Shown: piece by piece, positions 17,474-25,957 of the stretch
Numbering within the stretch: position 1 is the stretch's first letter
How the letters are laid out: each line of letters opens with the position of its first letter
Source of the DNA: JASTVH01 sp042862465
Lineage (GTDB): Bacteria > Pseudomonadota > Gammaproteobacteria > Pseudomonadales > Oleiphilaceae
DNA: 64,000 nt
Reading direction: 5' to 3'
Assembly: GCA_042862465.1 (NCBI GenBank)
Contig: JASTVH010000002.1
Coordinates: forward strand, 499,915 to 563,914
Program-made: the position numbers and the translations under genes
Notes under the pieces: model-generated
What the model was told of the DNA's origin: nothing
What the model saw: only the letters and a program-made list of their open reading frames with translations
Database searches by the model: none

Positions 17474-18283
17474 ATGGCCATTGATCCGCTTCCGACGCCC
17501 GGTCTTGGAACGTTCCGCCTCAAGGGTACGGATGCACAGCAGGCGGTTCGGAGCGCCCTGGAGCTGGGCTACCGCCATATCGACACGGCCCAGATGTATG
17601 AGAATGAGGCCGACGTCGGCCAGGCCATCAAGGACAGCGGTATCGGTCGCGACAGGATCTTCCTGACCACCAAGATCTGGTGGGACCGGCTCCGTCCCGA
17701 TGATCTGCAAGCCAGTATGCGTGAGAGTCTCGACCGGCTGCAGACCCCCCATGTCGACCTGGCGCTCATCCACTGGCCCAGTCCCGATAACAGCGTGCCC
17801 ATGGCCGACTACCTGGAAGCGCTCCAGGCGGTTCAGGACGCGGGCCAGGCGCGGTTTATCGGCGTCTCCAACTTCACCAACCGCCAGTTGGACCAGGCCC
17901 TGGATATCCTCGGCGACCAACACCTGCTCACCAACCAGGTGGAAGTGCACCCTTTCCTGCAAAACGATGTGGTGGTCGATCACTGCCAGGAGCGCGGTCT
18001 GACGGTGACCGGCTACATGCCGCTGGCGGTGGGCCAGGTCATGAACGATGCCACCCTGCAGCGCATTGCCGACAAGCACGGGGTCAACCCGGCCCAGGTG
18101 ACCCTGGCCTGGTTGCATCATCGGGGCGTGGTGCCGATTCCCTCCTCCACAAACCGCGAGCATCTGAAGGCCAACCTCGATGCGCTGCGGCTCAACCTGG
18201 ATGAGGACGATCTGACCGAAATCAGCGCCCTCGATCGCAATGACCGAATCGCCGATCCCGATTTCGCCCCCGACTGGGATTAA
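17474..18283 (+). CDS. dkgB: Aldo-keto reductase, 2,5-diketo-gluconate reductase B-like
   Basis: 269 residues from an ATG with a GGGAGG site. The catalytic tetrad is visible: Asp and Tyr in GYRHIDTAQMYENE, Lys in FLTTKIWWD and His in LALIHWPSP. The (alpha/beta)8 barrel ends with the NADPH-binding VVPIPSSTNREHLKANLDAL. Sequence and length match DkgB, which reduces methylglyoxal and 2,5-diketo-D-gluconate with NADPH. It lies 29 bp before a medium-chain reductase on the same strand, so the two probably form an operon for carbonyl detoxification (inference). Confidence 0.85.
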   Translation: MAIDPLPTPGLGTFRLKGTDAQQAVRSALELGYRHIDTAQMYENEADVGQAIKDSGIGRDRIFLTTKIWWDRLRPDDLQASMRESLDRLQTPHVDLALIHWPSPDNSVPMADYLEALQAVQDAGQARFIGVSNFTNRQLDQALDILGDQHLLTNQVEVHPFLQNDVVVDHCQERGLTVTGYMPLAVGQVMNDATLQRIADKHGVNPAQVTLAWLHHRGVVPIPSSTNREHLKANLDALRLNLDEDDLTEISALDRNDRIADPDFAPDWD

Positions 18284-18312
18284 GCCGAAGCCGATCGAAG
18301 GAGACCGAGCCC

Positions 18313-19320
18313 ATGAAAGTTGTCACCCTCAAAAGCCCCGGAGGGCTGGATCAACTGGAGATCAATGAGCGCGAGGCGCCCGGTGAGCCCGGCCCCGGAG
18401 AAATCCGCGTCCGGCTGCAGGCCAGTTCGCTGAATTATCACGACTACGGCGTCGTCACCGGCAACATTCCCACCGAGGACGGCCGGATTCCGATGTCCGA
18501 TGGTGCTGGAGTGGTGGAGGCCGTCGGCGACGGTGTGAAGGAATTCGCGGTAGGGGACACCGTGGTCTCCACCTTCTTCCCCACCTGGCTGGATGGCCCG
18601 GCCCGGGTGGCCGACTTCAAGACCACCCCGGGCGATGGCATTGATGGTTATGCCCGGGAACAGGTGGTGGCCGCGGCCACGGCCTTTACCCACGCGCCGC
18701 GTGGCTACAGCGCGACCCAGGCGGCGACACTCACCACGGCCGGGCTGACCGCGTGGCGTGCACTGGTGGTGGATGGCGGACTCAAGGCCGGTGATACCGT
18801 CCTGACCCTGGGTACGGGTGGCGTATCCATTTTTGCCCTGCAGTTCGCGCGGCTGATGGGCGCGCGCGTCATCGCCACCTCCTCATCCAATGAAAAACTG
18901 GAAAAGCTCAAGGCGCTGGGAGCCGAACAGACCATCAACTACCGCGAGGATCCGGAGTGGGGCAAGACGGTGCGCAAACTCACCGACGGGCGTGGGGTGG
19001 ACCACGTGGTTGAAGTGGGTGGTCCCGGTACCCTGCCCCAGTCCATCGAAGCGGTGAGTATTGGCGGACACATTGCCCTGATCGGCGTACTGACCGGCCG
19101 TGCCGGGGAAGTGCCAACGATCAAGCTGATGGCCAAGCAGGCGCGCCTGCAGGGGTTGATCGTCGGTAGCCGCGCCCAGCAGCAGGAGATGATCCGTGCC
19201 ATTGAAGCCGGTGGTTTGGAACCGGTGATTGATCGGACCTTTGCCCTGGAGGAGATGGCCGAGGCCTTCCGCTATGAAGAGGAAGGCCGTCACTTCGGCA
19301 AGATCTGCCTGAGTTACTGA
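18313..19320 (+). CDS. NAD(P)-dependent medium-chain alcohol dehydrogenase/quinone reductase
   Basis: 335 residues. The N-terminal GroES-like domain lacks the usual catalytic-zinc Cys/His set (SSLNYHDYGVVTGNIP instead), placing it with zinc-independent MDR enzymes. The Rossmann half starts at VLTLGTGGVSIFALQFARLM, and the motif ATSSSNEKLEKLKALGAEQT after strand 2 suggests NADP(H). It ends with VIDRTFALEEMAEAFRYEEE. GAAGGAGACCGAG precedes the ATG. It follows the DkgB-like gene closely, and its stop overlaps the stop of the convergent aldo/keto reductase by 7 bp. Substrate unknown. Confidence 0.9.
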   Translation: MKVVTLKSPGGLDQLEINEREAPGEPGPGEIRVRLQASSLNYHDYGVVTGNIPTEDGRIPMSDGAGVVEAVGDGVKEFAVGDTVVSTFFPTWLDGPARVADFKTTPGDGIDGYAREQVVAAATAFTHAPRGYSATQAATLTTAGLTAWRALVVDGGLKAGDTVLTLGTGGVSIFALQFARLMGARVIATSSSNEKLEKLKALGAEQTINYREDPEWGKTVRKLTDGRGVDHVVEVGGPGTLPQSIEAVSIGGHIALIGVLTGRAGEVPTIKLMAKQARLQGLIVGSRAQQQEMIRAIEAGGLEPVIDRTFALEEMAEAFRYEEEGRHFGKICLSY

Positions 19321-20369
19321 TCGGCCTTCCAGTCGGCGGCCTCCAATTGCTCGCGGCGGGCCGCCCCCTGCCGTTCGAACATCCAGCCCGGGTATTCCGG
19401 CGGCAGGGCACTCACCTCGTCCAGTGAGGCCAGTTCGTCCGAAGTCAGGGCGATCTCGGAGGATGCCAGATTGTCTTCCAACTGCTCCACCCGTTTGGCA
19501 CCGAGAATCACGCTGGTCACGGCCGGTTGATGGAGGAGCCAGGCCAGGGCGATTCGGGCCACGGAGACATCGCGTTTCTCGGCCATCTCGCGCATGCGGT
19601 CGATGCAGTCATAGGCCCGTTCCCGGTTCACCGGCGGGAAGTCGAAATGGCTGCGGCGGCTGTCGGCATCGGCGTCCTGGTCGCGGCCGTATTTGCCACT
19701 GAGTAGGCCCCCGGCCAGTGGACTCCAGACCATCAGCCCCATCTTTTCGCTCTGCAGCATGGGAATCAGCTCGCGCTCCAGGTCCCGGCCAGCCACCGTG
19801 TAGTAGGCCTGTAGCGACTGGAACCGCGCCAATCCTTCCCGCTCGGCGATGCCCCGGGCTTTCATGATTTGCCAGGCGGCCCAGTTGGACACGCCCACAT
19901 AACGCACGTGACCGTGCCGGACCAGCGTATCGAGCGCCTCCACCGTCTCCTCGATAGGGGTAGCGGGGTCGAATCCGTGCACCTGGTAAAGGTCGATATG
20001 ATCCAGTTGCAGGCGCTTCAGGCTGGCCTTGACCCCTTCCATGATGTGGTAACGGGTGAGCCCGCGGGCGTTGACGCCCTCACCGGTGGGCCCAAACACC
20101 TTGGTTGCGACCACCACTTCGTCCCTGGGCACCTTGAGATTCCTGAGCGCCTGGCCGGTCATGATTTCCGATTGCCCTTCAGAGTAGACGTCGGCGGTGT
20201 CGATGAAATTGATGCCCCGGTCCAGGGCGGTGCCGATGAGCCGGTCGGCATCGTTTTGCTGCAGGTCGCCGATGTGACTCCAGACCTCCCCCTGGCCACC
20301 GAAGGTCATGGTGCCCAGGCAGAATTCGGAGACGAACAGGCCGGTATTGCCGAAAGGTTGGTAACGCAT
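19314..20369 (-). CDS. Aldo/keto reductase (Tas/YajO-like)
   Basis: 351 residues from ATG 20369; the frame extends further upstream but the family starts at MRYQPFGNTGL. Catalytic residues: Asp and Tyr in FIDTADVYSEGQSE, Lys in VVATKVFG, His in LYQVHGFDP. NADPH-binding segments SPLAGGLLSGKYG and VTSVILGAKRVEQLEDNL are present. The length and the VFGPTGEGVNARGL loop resemble Tas/YajO-type enzymes and beta-subunit-like AKRs. Its stop overlaps the convergent MDR gene stop. Confidence 0.9.
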   Translation of the reverse strand: MRYQPFGNTGLFVSEFCLGTMTFGGQGEVWSHIGDLQQNDADRLIGTALDRGINFIDTADVYSEGQSEIMTGQALRNLKVPRDEVVVATKVFGPTGEGVNARGLTRYHIMEGVKASLKRLQLDHIDLYQVHGFDPATPIEETVEALDTLVRHGHVRYVGVSNWAAWQIMKARGIAEREGLARFQSLQAYYTVAGRDLERELIPMLQSEKMGLMVWSPLAGGLLSGKYGRDQDADADSRRSHFDFPPVNRERAYDCIDRMREMAEKRDVSVARIALAWLLHQPAVTSVILGAKRVEQLEDNLASSEIALTSDELASLDEVSALPPEYPGWMFERQGAARREQLEAADWKADQ

Positions 20370-20549
20370 GGTACAGAGTCCTTCTGTTGCCGTGAGGGAT
20401 GTACGCCTATGGCCCCACACCCGGCATCGTGGGTCAACCCGGGAATGCCGAAAGGAACCGGGGTGATTCAGGCGGATGCGGGGGATCAGACGTCGCCCCC
20501 GGCCGGCGAGGCTGGGGGCCATGCTGGATTCGAGTCGCGGGGGGAGCGG

Positions 20550-20975
20550 CTATTTCAACAGTGCCACACTCAGCTTAACAAAGTCGGCCGAGGTCAGGAT
20601 GCCGACGATCTTGCCACCTTCGAGCACTGGCAGACAGCCGTGCTTGCAGTCAATGAAATACTGGCCGGCTTCCAGCAGGCTCAGCTGGGGCTGGATGGTT
20701 TCCACCCCGGTTTCCATGAGCTCGCCTACTTTCTTTTTCTTCTCCTGACGCTCCAGGTCGTCCATCCCGAAGTGGTCGGCGACGATCATCATTTCGCGCA
20801 ACACGGCCTTCTGGGTTACCAGACCAATGAAATCGCCACTGTCCTTGTCGACCACCGGAATGTGGCGGATGTTGTGGTCTTTCATCAGCTTGCGGGCCAG
20901 CCCCAGGGTGTCGTCTTCATGGCAGGTGATCACGTTGGTGATCATGATGTCACGGGTAACGGCCGGTTTGGACAT
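20550..20975 (-). CDS. Tandem CBS-domain protein
   Basis: 141 residues made of one CBS pair. CBS1 (about 9-70) includes ITCHEDDTLGLARKLMKDHN and HIPVVDKDSGDFIGLVTQKA; CBS2 (about 84-141) includes LSLLEAGQYFIDCKHGCLPV and GKIVGILTSADFVKLSVALL. Stand-alone CBS pairs bind adenine nucleotides and regulate other proteins. A charged KKKKV stretch links the two. It lies about 180 bp upstream of the aldo/keto reductase on the same strand; partner unknown. Confidence 0.88.
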   Translation of the reverse strand: MSKPAVTRDIMITNVITCHEDDTLGLARKLMKDHNIRHIPVVDKDSGDFIGLVTQKAVLREMMIVADHFGMDDLERQEKKKKVGELMETGVETIQPQLSLLEAGQYFIDCKHGCLPVLEGGKIVGILTSADFVKLSVALLK

Positions 20976-21405
20976 AGATGGGATCCTTGGCTTAACAGGG
21001 GTTGGGAATACAGCATTGGTTGCCGAAGTCCAGTGTCATTGAGTATAGCAGGGCAGCGGCCGACCTTTGTTTACCCTCACGGCGTCTGTTGAGCGAGAGG
21101 GGCATTCACCTTTTAGTGGTGATGGCACGGATGCAGGATTTTGGGGCGATTTTGCATGATGTGACGATGGTAGATACAGGTATTGAGCTACCATTGGGTA
21201 GCTTTTTGTATCGCGTTGATGCTTTGGCAAGCCAATAGATCGGGTTCGGCGTATCAATAACATGCGGGTTACGCTGACGGCCCAGAACTGGCACAACCTG
21301 TGTTCCAAGCCTGCCATGAAGGCGGGGCAAGCTATCAAATGTTATTGATCCGACCGGCTACAGGGTTGTTTAGAGTCGGTTTTTCTATTTTCCGGTATAT
21401 TGCCA
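20976..21405. other. Intergenic region with lower GC, no gene recognised
   Basis: 430 bp between the divergent CBS and GGDEF genes. The stretch around 21110-21260 is visibly richer in A+T than its neighbours and has only short frames with unconvincing proteins. It holds the two promoters, but no clear element, repeat or RNA fold could be recognised. Confidence 0.5.
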
Positions 21406-23790
21406 ATGGATGTTATCAACAGCGCTCCCCGCTTTCGATCAGTTGGTTTCGACCGCAGAGTCTGGCTTGAAACCGCAGTGTTGGGGCTTTTCTGCCTGCT
21501 AGGTAATATGCTCAGCCTCCCCCTGCTCTTCGGCATGGACTTCCTCTTTGGATCCGTTGCCGCGATGCTGGCGGCCGCCCGACTGAGTCTCATGGGTGTG
21601 GCACTCGTGGCTGCATTGGGCGGCGTGTATACGGTTTTCCTTTGGGCCCACCCCTATGGGCTGATCGTCTTTACGGTTGAGGCGTTGACCGTGGCCATGC
21701 TGTTTCGGCGTGGACTCAGGAATCTGGTACTCGCGGACATGTGCTACTGGCTGTTCCTGGGTGGCCCCCTGGTTTATGTCCTCTACACAGGGGCGCTGGG
21801 TATGCCCGACCTGGCGGCCTTCCTGGTGGTGCTCAAGGACATGGTCAATGGGCTGTTCAATGCGCTGATTGCAGAGGTTCTGCTACTCGCGCCCTGGTGG
21901 CTGCGCAAGTATCGAGGAGCGATCGACGTCAGGCGCGCCCACCTGTCCCGACATCTGTTTACCGTTCTGGTGGCAGCGGTCTGGGTCGTCGCGCTGGTTC
22001 CGGTGCTGTATTACACCCAGCAGGAAAAGACGGATTTCCAACACAGGCTGGTAGAGAGCTTCTCCCGTGAGGCCGCTATCCTGGAAGAAAAACTCACGGC
22101 TCAAGAGGAGCAGGAGTCTGGAGAATGGCAGTCACTGCTGGAGCGGGAATTGCGTCGTTTTGCACCTGAGGGCGGGCTGGCGCTACTTTCGCCGGAGGGC
22201 GATCTGGTGGCCAGTGTCGGAGAGGTACGCGAAAGCGCTGCAAGCCCCGGACCCTTACAGATGCTGGAGAGCGGATTGCAACTGTGGTCGCGCAGTGGCA
22301 TTGCCAACCCCATGAAGCGCTGGCAGCAAAGCCGGTATCGTTTTTCCATGCCCGTGCATGATCCTGAGAATGACACGTTGCGCGGTTATTTTGTGATGGA
22401 GCAGGCCGCGGGGCCGTTTGTTGCCCGCCAGCAGGAACGGGTATCGCTGCAGATAGCGTTCCTGGCCATCGTGACAGTCCTTGGCAGCCTTCTGGCGGTC
22501 AGCCTCAACAGGAGTCTGACCGCCCCGCTGGATCTCCTCGCCAGGGTGGCGCGCAAAACCACCAACGGTGTACTGATCACCGATACCCAGGGGCGTGTGA
22601 CCTGGCTCAACGAAGGTTTCCAGCGGATATCCGGCTACAGCCTGGAAGACCTGCGTGGACGCAAGCCCGGGGATGTGCTGAAGGGGCCGGCAACATCGCC
22701 TGAGACGGTACAGCAGATTGAGCAGGCACTGCGTGACAGACAGCCGTTCAACGTGGATCTGGTGAATTACACACCCGAGGGTTCGTCTTACTGGGTCAAC
22801 CTGCGTTGCGACCCATTACGAGACGAAAAGGGGCGTTTTGAGGGCTATATCGCCATAGAAACCGAAATCACAGACCGCAAGCTGGCTGAGCAGCGGTTGT
22901 TGGAGTCGGAACGGGTTTTTCGTAATGCCAATGAGGCCATCATCATCGCCGATGGCAGCGGGATCGTCCTGGACGTCAACGACGCGTTCGGGCGTATTAC
23001 CGGGTGTGGCCGCGACGAAGTCCTCGGCCAAACCGTGCCGCAACTGCTGCCGCTGCAGGAGGCGCTGGAAAACCTTCCGGATACCCTTCTGGGGCAGCTG
23101 GAGGAAACGGGCCGCTGGGAGGGCCAGCGCAGGATTCGTTGCCGGGGTGGCGCTCTGTGCAGTATCTGGCAGACCATCAGTGTACTGCGGGACGATCAGG
23201 GGCGGCCTTCGCGCTACATCTGCCTGTTCAATGACATCACGCCGTTGAAAGAGCGCGAAGAGGATCTTGAGCAAAAGGCCAACCATGACAGCCTTACCGG
23301 ACTCCCCAATCGACTTCTGCTGCTGGATCGTCTTGGTCAGGCCATGGCCCATGCCCGGCGAAATGCACAGTGGCTGGCCGTAGTCTATATCGATCTGGAT
23401 GGGTTCAAGGCGGTCAATGATGTCCACGGCCACGATGTTGGCGACCGGCTGCTCGTGGCCATGTCCGCTCGCATGCGGCATGTCCTGCGGGAGACCGACA
23501 CCCTGGCGCGCCTGGGTGGAGACGAGTTTGTGGCACTGATTGGGGAGCTGCCTGATTCTTCGGAACTGGAATCATTACTGGAGCGGCTGCGGGCGGCCAT
23601 CGCGCCTGCCGAACGCATCAATGGGGCGATTGCCCAGGTGACAGCAAGCATTGGCGCTACCGTATATTCCCAGTTCGAGGGTGTCGACGCCGCCCGATTG
23701 CTCAAGGAGGCGGATCATGAAATGTACCTGGCCAAGCGCAGCGGCAAAAATCGGGTGCGAATCGCCCACAGGGAGCGTTCCGCGTCCTGA
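21406..23790 (+). CDS. Membrane PAS-PAS-GGDEF diguanylate cyclase
   Basis: 794 residues; ATG 21406 is preferred to the TTG two codons earlier. An N-terminal MASE-like block of about five or six helices (25-190) and another helix (about 190-210) are followed by a periplasmic region, a final helix near 355, two PAS domains (about 385-500 and 505-625; TTNGVLITDTQGRVTWLNEG and ANEAIIIADGSGIVLDVNDA) and a GGDEF domain (about 630-790). The active site is LARLGGDEFVAL, and RETD five residues before it is an intact inhibitory c-di-GMP I-site. No EAL domain. It should make c-di-GMP. An HD-GYP gene follows 105 bp downstream. Confidence 0.92.
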   Translation: MDVINSAPRFRSVGFDRRVWLETAVLGLFCLLGNMLSLPLLFGMDFLFGSVAAMLAAARLSLMGVALVAALGGVYTVFLWAHPYGLIVFTVEALTVAMLFRRGLRNLVLADMCYWLFLGGPLVYVLYTGALGMPDLAAFLVVLKDMVNGLFNALIAEVLLLAPWWLRKYRGAIDVRRAHLSRHLFTVLVAAVWVVALVPVLYYTQQEKTDFQHRLVESFSREAAILEEKLTAQEEQESGEWQSLLERELRRFAPEGGLALLSPEGDLVASVGEVRESAASPGPLQMLESGLQLWSRSGIANPMKRWQQSRYRFSMPVHDPENDTLRGYFVMEQAAGPFVARQQERVSLQIAFLAIVTVLGSLLAVSLNRSLTAPLDLLARVARKTTNGVLITDTQGRVTWLNEGFQRISGYSLEDLRGRKPGDVLKGPATSPETVQQIEQALRDRQPFNVDLVNYTPEGSSYWVNLRCDPLRDEKGRFEGYIAIETEITDRKLAEQRLLESERVFRNANEAIIIADGSGIVLDVNDAFGRITGCGRDEVLGQTVPQLLPLQEALENLPDTLLGQLEETGRWEGQRRIRCRGGALCSIWQTISVLRDDQGRPSRYICLFNDITPLKEREEDLEQKANHDSLTGLPNRLLLLDRLGQAMAHARRNAQWLAVVYIDLDGFKAVNDVHGHDVGDRLLVAMSARMRHVLRETDTLARLGGDEFVALIGELPDSSELESLLERLRAAIAPAERINGAIAQVTASIGATVYSQFEGVDAARLLKEADHEMYLAKRSGKNRVRIAHRERSAS

Positions 23791-23894
23791 TGGCCGGGGA
23801 TATCACAGGCTGTTGTGATCCGGGAGGTTGTCGTTGCTATTCTTTCTATACTAACGGGTAGCCGGCTGTTTCCCTGCGATGGACGAAGCAGATC

Positions 23895-25028
23895 ATGAAT
23901 GAACATGTGGATACTCTGAACAAGCTCAACAGCGATTCGCCCATCAACAAGAAGCTGCAGTTCGTGCATGCCACCATTCAGGAACGATACCCGTCCATTA
24001 CCCGCATTGCGGTGGCGCTGTTTGACGACAAGAGCCGGACACTCAGTACCTTCATCTACAGCAGTGACCGCCCCAGCCCGCTCTATCACTATCAGGCCCG
24101 CATCGATGAGGTGCCGTCCCTGAAAAAACTCATGGAGAATGGGGCCACCCGGGTCATCGACGATATGCCGCGGGCACTGGCCTCGGAAAAACCCAGTGAG
24201 CATACCCGGGCGCTGTTGGAAGGCGGCTTTCAGTCCTCCTACACCTTCCCGATGTTTACCAACGGCGTCTTTCTGGGGTTCATTTTCTTCAATGCCACCC
24301 GACCGGGTTTCTTTGAGCCGGCGGTGTTGGCTGAACTGGACATGTCGGCCCACCTGATCGCGCTGCTGATCTATAACGAGCACGCCACGGTCCGGACCCT
24401 GATCGCCACGGTCCGCTCGGCACTGCTGATGACCCATTCCCGGGATCCGGAGACCGGAAGCCACCTTGAGCGCATGGCCCGCTACTCCCGGATGATTGCC
24501 CAGGCCCTGGCAGAGCGCCATAACCTGAGTGACGAATACATCGAGCACATCTATCTCTTCGCGCCGATCCACGATGTCGGCAAGCTCAAGGTGCCCGACC
24601 GTATCCTCAAAAAGGCCGGCAAACTCGATCCCCGGGAAATGCAGCAGATGCGCCAGCACGCCCGTTACGGCCGCGAGCTGATTGAAGCCCTGCTGGAAAA
24701 CTACCAGTTGGAAGGTGTGGGCTATGTCTCGATGCTCAAGAACATTCCGCTGTACCACCATGAAAAACTCAACGGCGAAGGCTACCCGGAAGGGCTGGCG
24801 GGGGAAGCGATTCCATTGGAGGCGCGCATTATCGCTGTGGCTGACATTTTCGACGCGCTCACCAGCCGTCGTCCCTATAAGGACGCCTGGAGCAACGAGG
24901 AAGCGATCGCCGAGCTGCGGCGATTGGCTGGCGTACAGTTGGATGAGGAATGTGTGGAAGCGTTGGTGGGCCAGCGTCGGGAGATCGAGGAAGTGCAGCA
25001 TCTGTTCAAGGAGAACGACTTTGGTTGA
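23895..25028 (+). CDS. Soluble GAF-like/HD-GYP phosphodiesterase
   Basis: 377 residues, no membrane helix. The N-terminal part (about 20-170) looks like a GAF sensor (SITRIAVALFDDKSRTLSTF; SSYTFPMFTNGVFLGFIFFN). The HD-GYP domain begins near 178: HSRDPETGSHLERMARYSRM, HDVGKLKVPDRIL, YHHEKLNGEGYPEGLAGEA and ADIFDALTSRRPYK, so metal ligands and the GYP loop are all present. It should hydrolyse c-di-GMP. It follows the GGDEF gene on the same strand, a plausible synthase/hydrolase pair. Confidence 0.92.
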   Translation: MNEHVDTLNKLNSDSPINKKLQFVHATIQERYPSITRIAVALFDDKSRTLSTFIYSSDRPSPLYHYQARIDEVPSLKKLMENGATRVIDDMPRALASEKPSEHTRALLEGGFQSSYTFPMFTNGVFLGFIFFNATRPGFFEPAVLAELDMSAHLIALLIYNEHATVRTLIATVRSALLMTHSRDPETGSHLERMARYSRMIAQALAERHNLSDEYIEHIYLFAPIHDVGKLKVPDRILKKAGKLDPREMQQMRQHARYGRELIEALLENYQLEGVGYVSMLKNIPLYHHEKLNGEGYPEGLAGEAIPLEARIIAVADIFDALTSRRPYKDAWSNEEAIAELRRLAGVQLDEECVEALVGQRREIEEVQHLFKENDFG

Positions 25029-25123
25029 CGCCTCGGAAGCCAGCGTGACATTGCATTTTGGTGCACTTGGCCACGTTCGCGTTATAGTCGGATTCACTAT
25101 CCAATGATGTGGAAAGACACACC

Positions 25124-25921
25124 ATGAATCGTGTCTGTCTGTTTTTTCTGTTGTTGATTGCCGTCTTACCGTCTTCCTTTGCGGCCACTACCGCGAATAC
25201 GCTCAAAGTCCGGGTGACGGATTTCCCTCCCAATTACTATCAGGGGCCCGATGGGCATTGGCAGGGGTTGAGTGTGGAGCTGGCCGCCGCAATCATTGAG
25301 CGTGCAGGCTATCGCCCGGTATTCGTGGAACAGCCCTGGGCCCGCGGGCTGAAATCCATGCGGTCGGGAACCCTGCACTATATGACCAACATGCAGCGCA
25401 CGGCGGAACGTTCGGAATACCTCAACTGGCTGGGGCCGGTTCGCCAGGACGAGATGGTGCTGATTGTCCATGCCAAAGACCGGGCCATGCCGGTAGACAG
25501 CCTGGAGGACATGGTTCGGGTTTGCCATCAGCGCAAAAAGCGCTTTGGCTATCAGCCTGGCGTTTTCTACTCGGAGGAGTTTGAGCGACGTATTGGCCAG
25601 GACCCTGAATTCGCTGCCTGTTTCGAAGCCATCAGCCAGGGCGAACTGAACTTCCGCAAGGTCATGACCCATCGCATTCTGGGTTTTTTCGAATCCCGTA
25701 TCGCCGCCATTTACCGGATGCAGAACAACCCTGATTACCGGGCGCTGGCGCTCCACCCCTTCGTCCTCAGCCGCTCGGATGTCTATCACGGCATCAGTCA
25801 GGCGGGCGTCGCGCCGGACGTGCTCAAGCGGCTAAGGCAAGCCTACCTGGCCCTGGTCAACGAGGGGACATTGGCGGAGATCGTGGACCGCTACCAGTCC
25901 CCGGCAAAACCGGGGACCTGA
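25124..25921 (+). CDS. Orphan periplasmic solute-binding protein (SBP_bac_3 type)
   Basis: 265 residues from ATG 25124; a GTG five codons earlier is less likely. Signal peptide MNRVCLFFLLLIAVLPSSFA. The mature protein is a family 3 binding fold: RVTDFPPNYYQGPDGHWQGL, then FVEQPWARGLKSMRSGTLHY, the PWxR motif common to orphan members. No permease or ATPase is nearby, so it may act as a sensor or signalling protein rather than in transport. Ligand unknown (amino-acid-like is the family norm). It follows the HD-GYP gene by about 95 bp. Confidence 0.85.
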   Translation: MNRVCLFFLLLIAVLPSSFAATTANTLKVRVTDFPPNYYQGPDGHWQGLSVELAAAIIERAGYRPVFVEQPWARGLKSMRSGTLHYMTNMQRTAERSEYLNWLGPVRQDEMVLIVHAKDRAMPVDSLEDMVRVCHQRKKRFGYQPGVFYSEEFERRIGQDPEFAACFEAISQGELNFRKVMTHRILGFFESRIAAIYRMQNNPDYRALALHPFVLSRSDVYHGISQAGVAPDVLKRLRQAYLALVNEGTLAEIVDRYQSPAKPGT

Positions 25922-25957
25922 GGCCGCCACCACCGGTGGAGCTGCCGTGCAGTCGGG

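Noticed and set aside
21036..21338. Short minus-strand frames in the low-GC spacer upstream of the GGDEF gene
   Set aside because: No recognisable protein, poor start sites and composition unlike a real gene.
23715..25097. Minus-strand 460-residue frame opposite the soluble HD-GYP gene
   Set aside because: Antisense shadow with His/Gln-rich composition and no family match; the plus-strand protein is certain.
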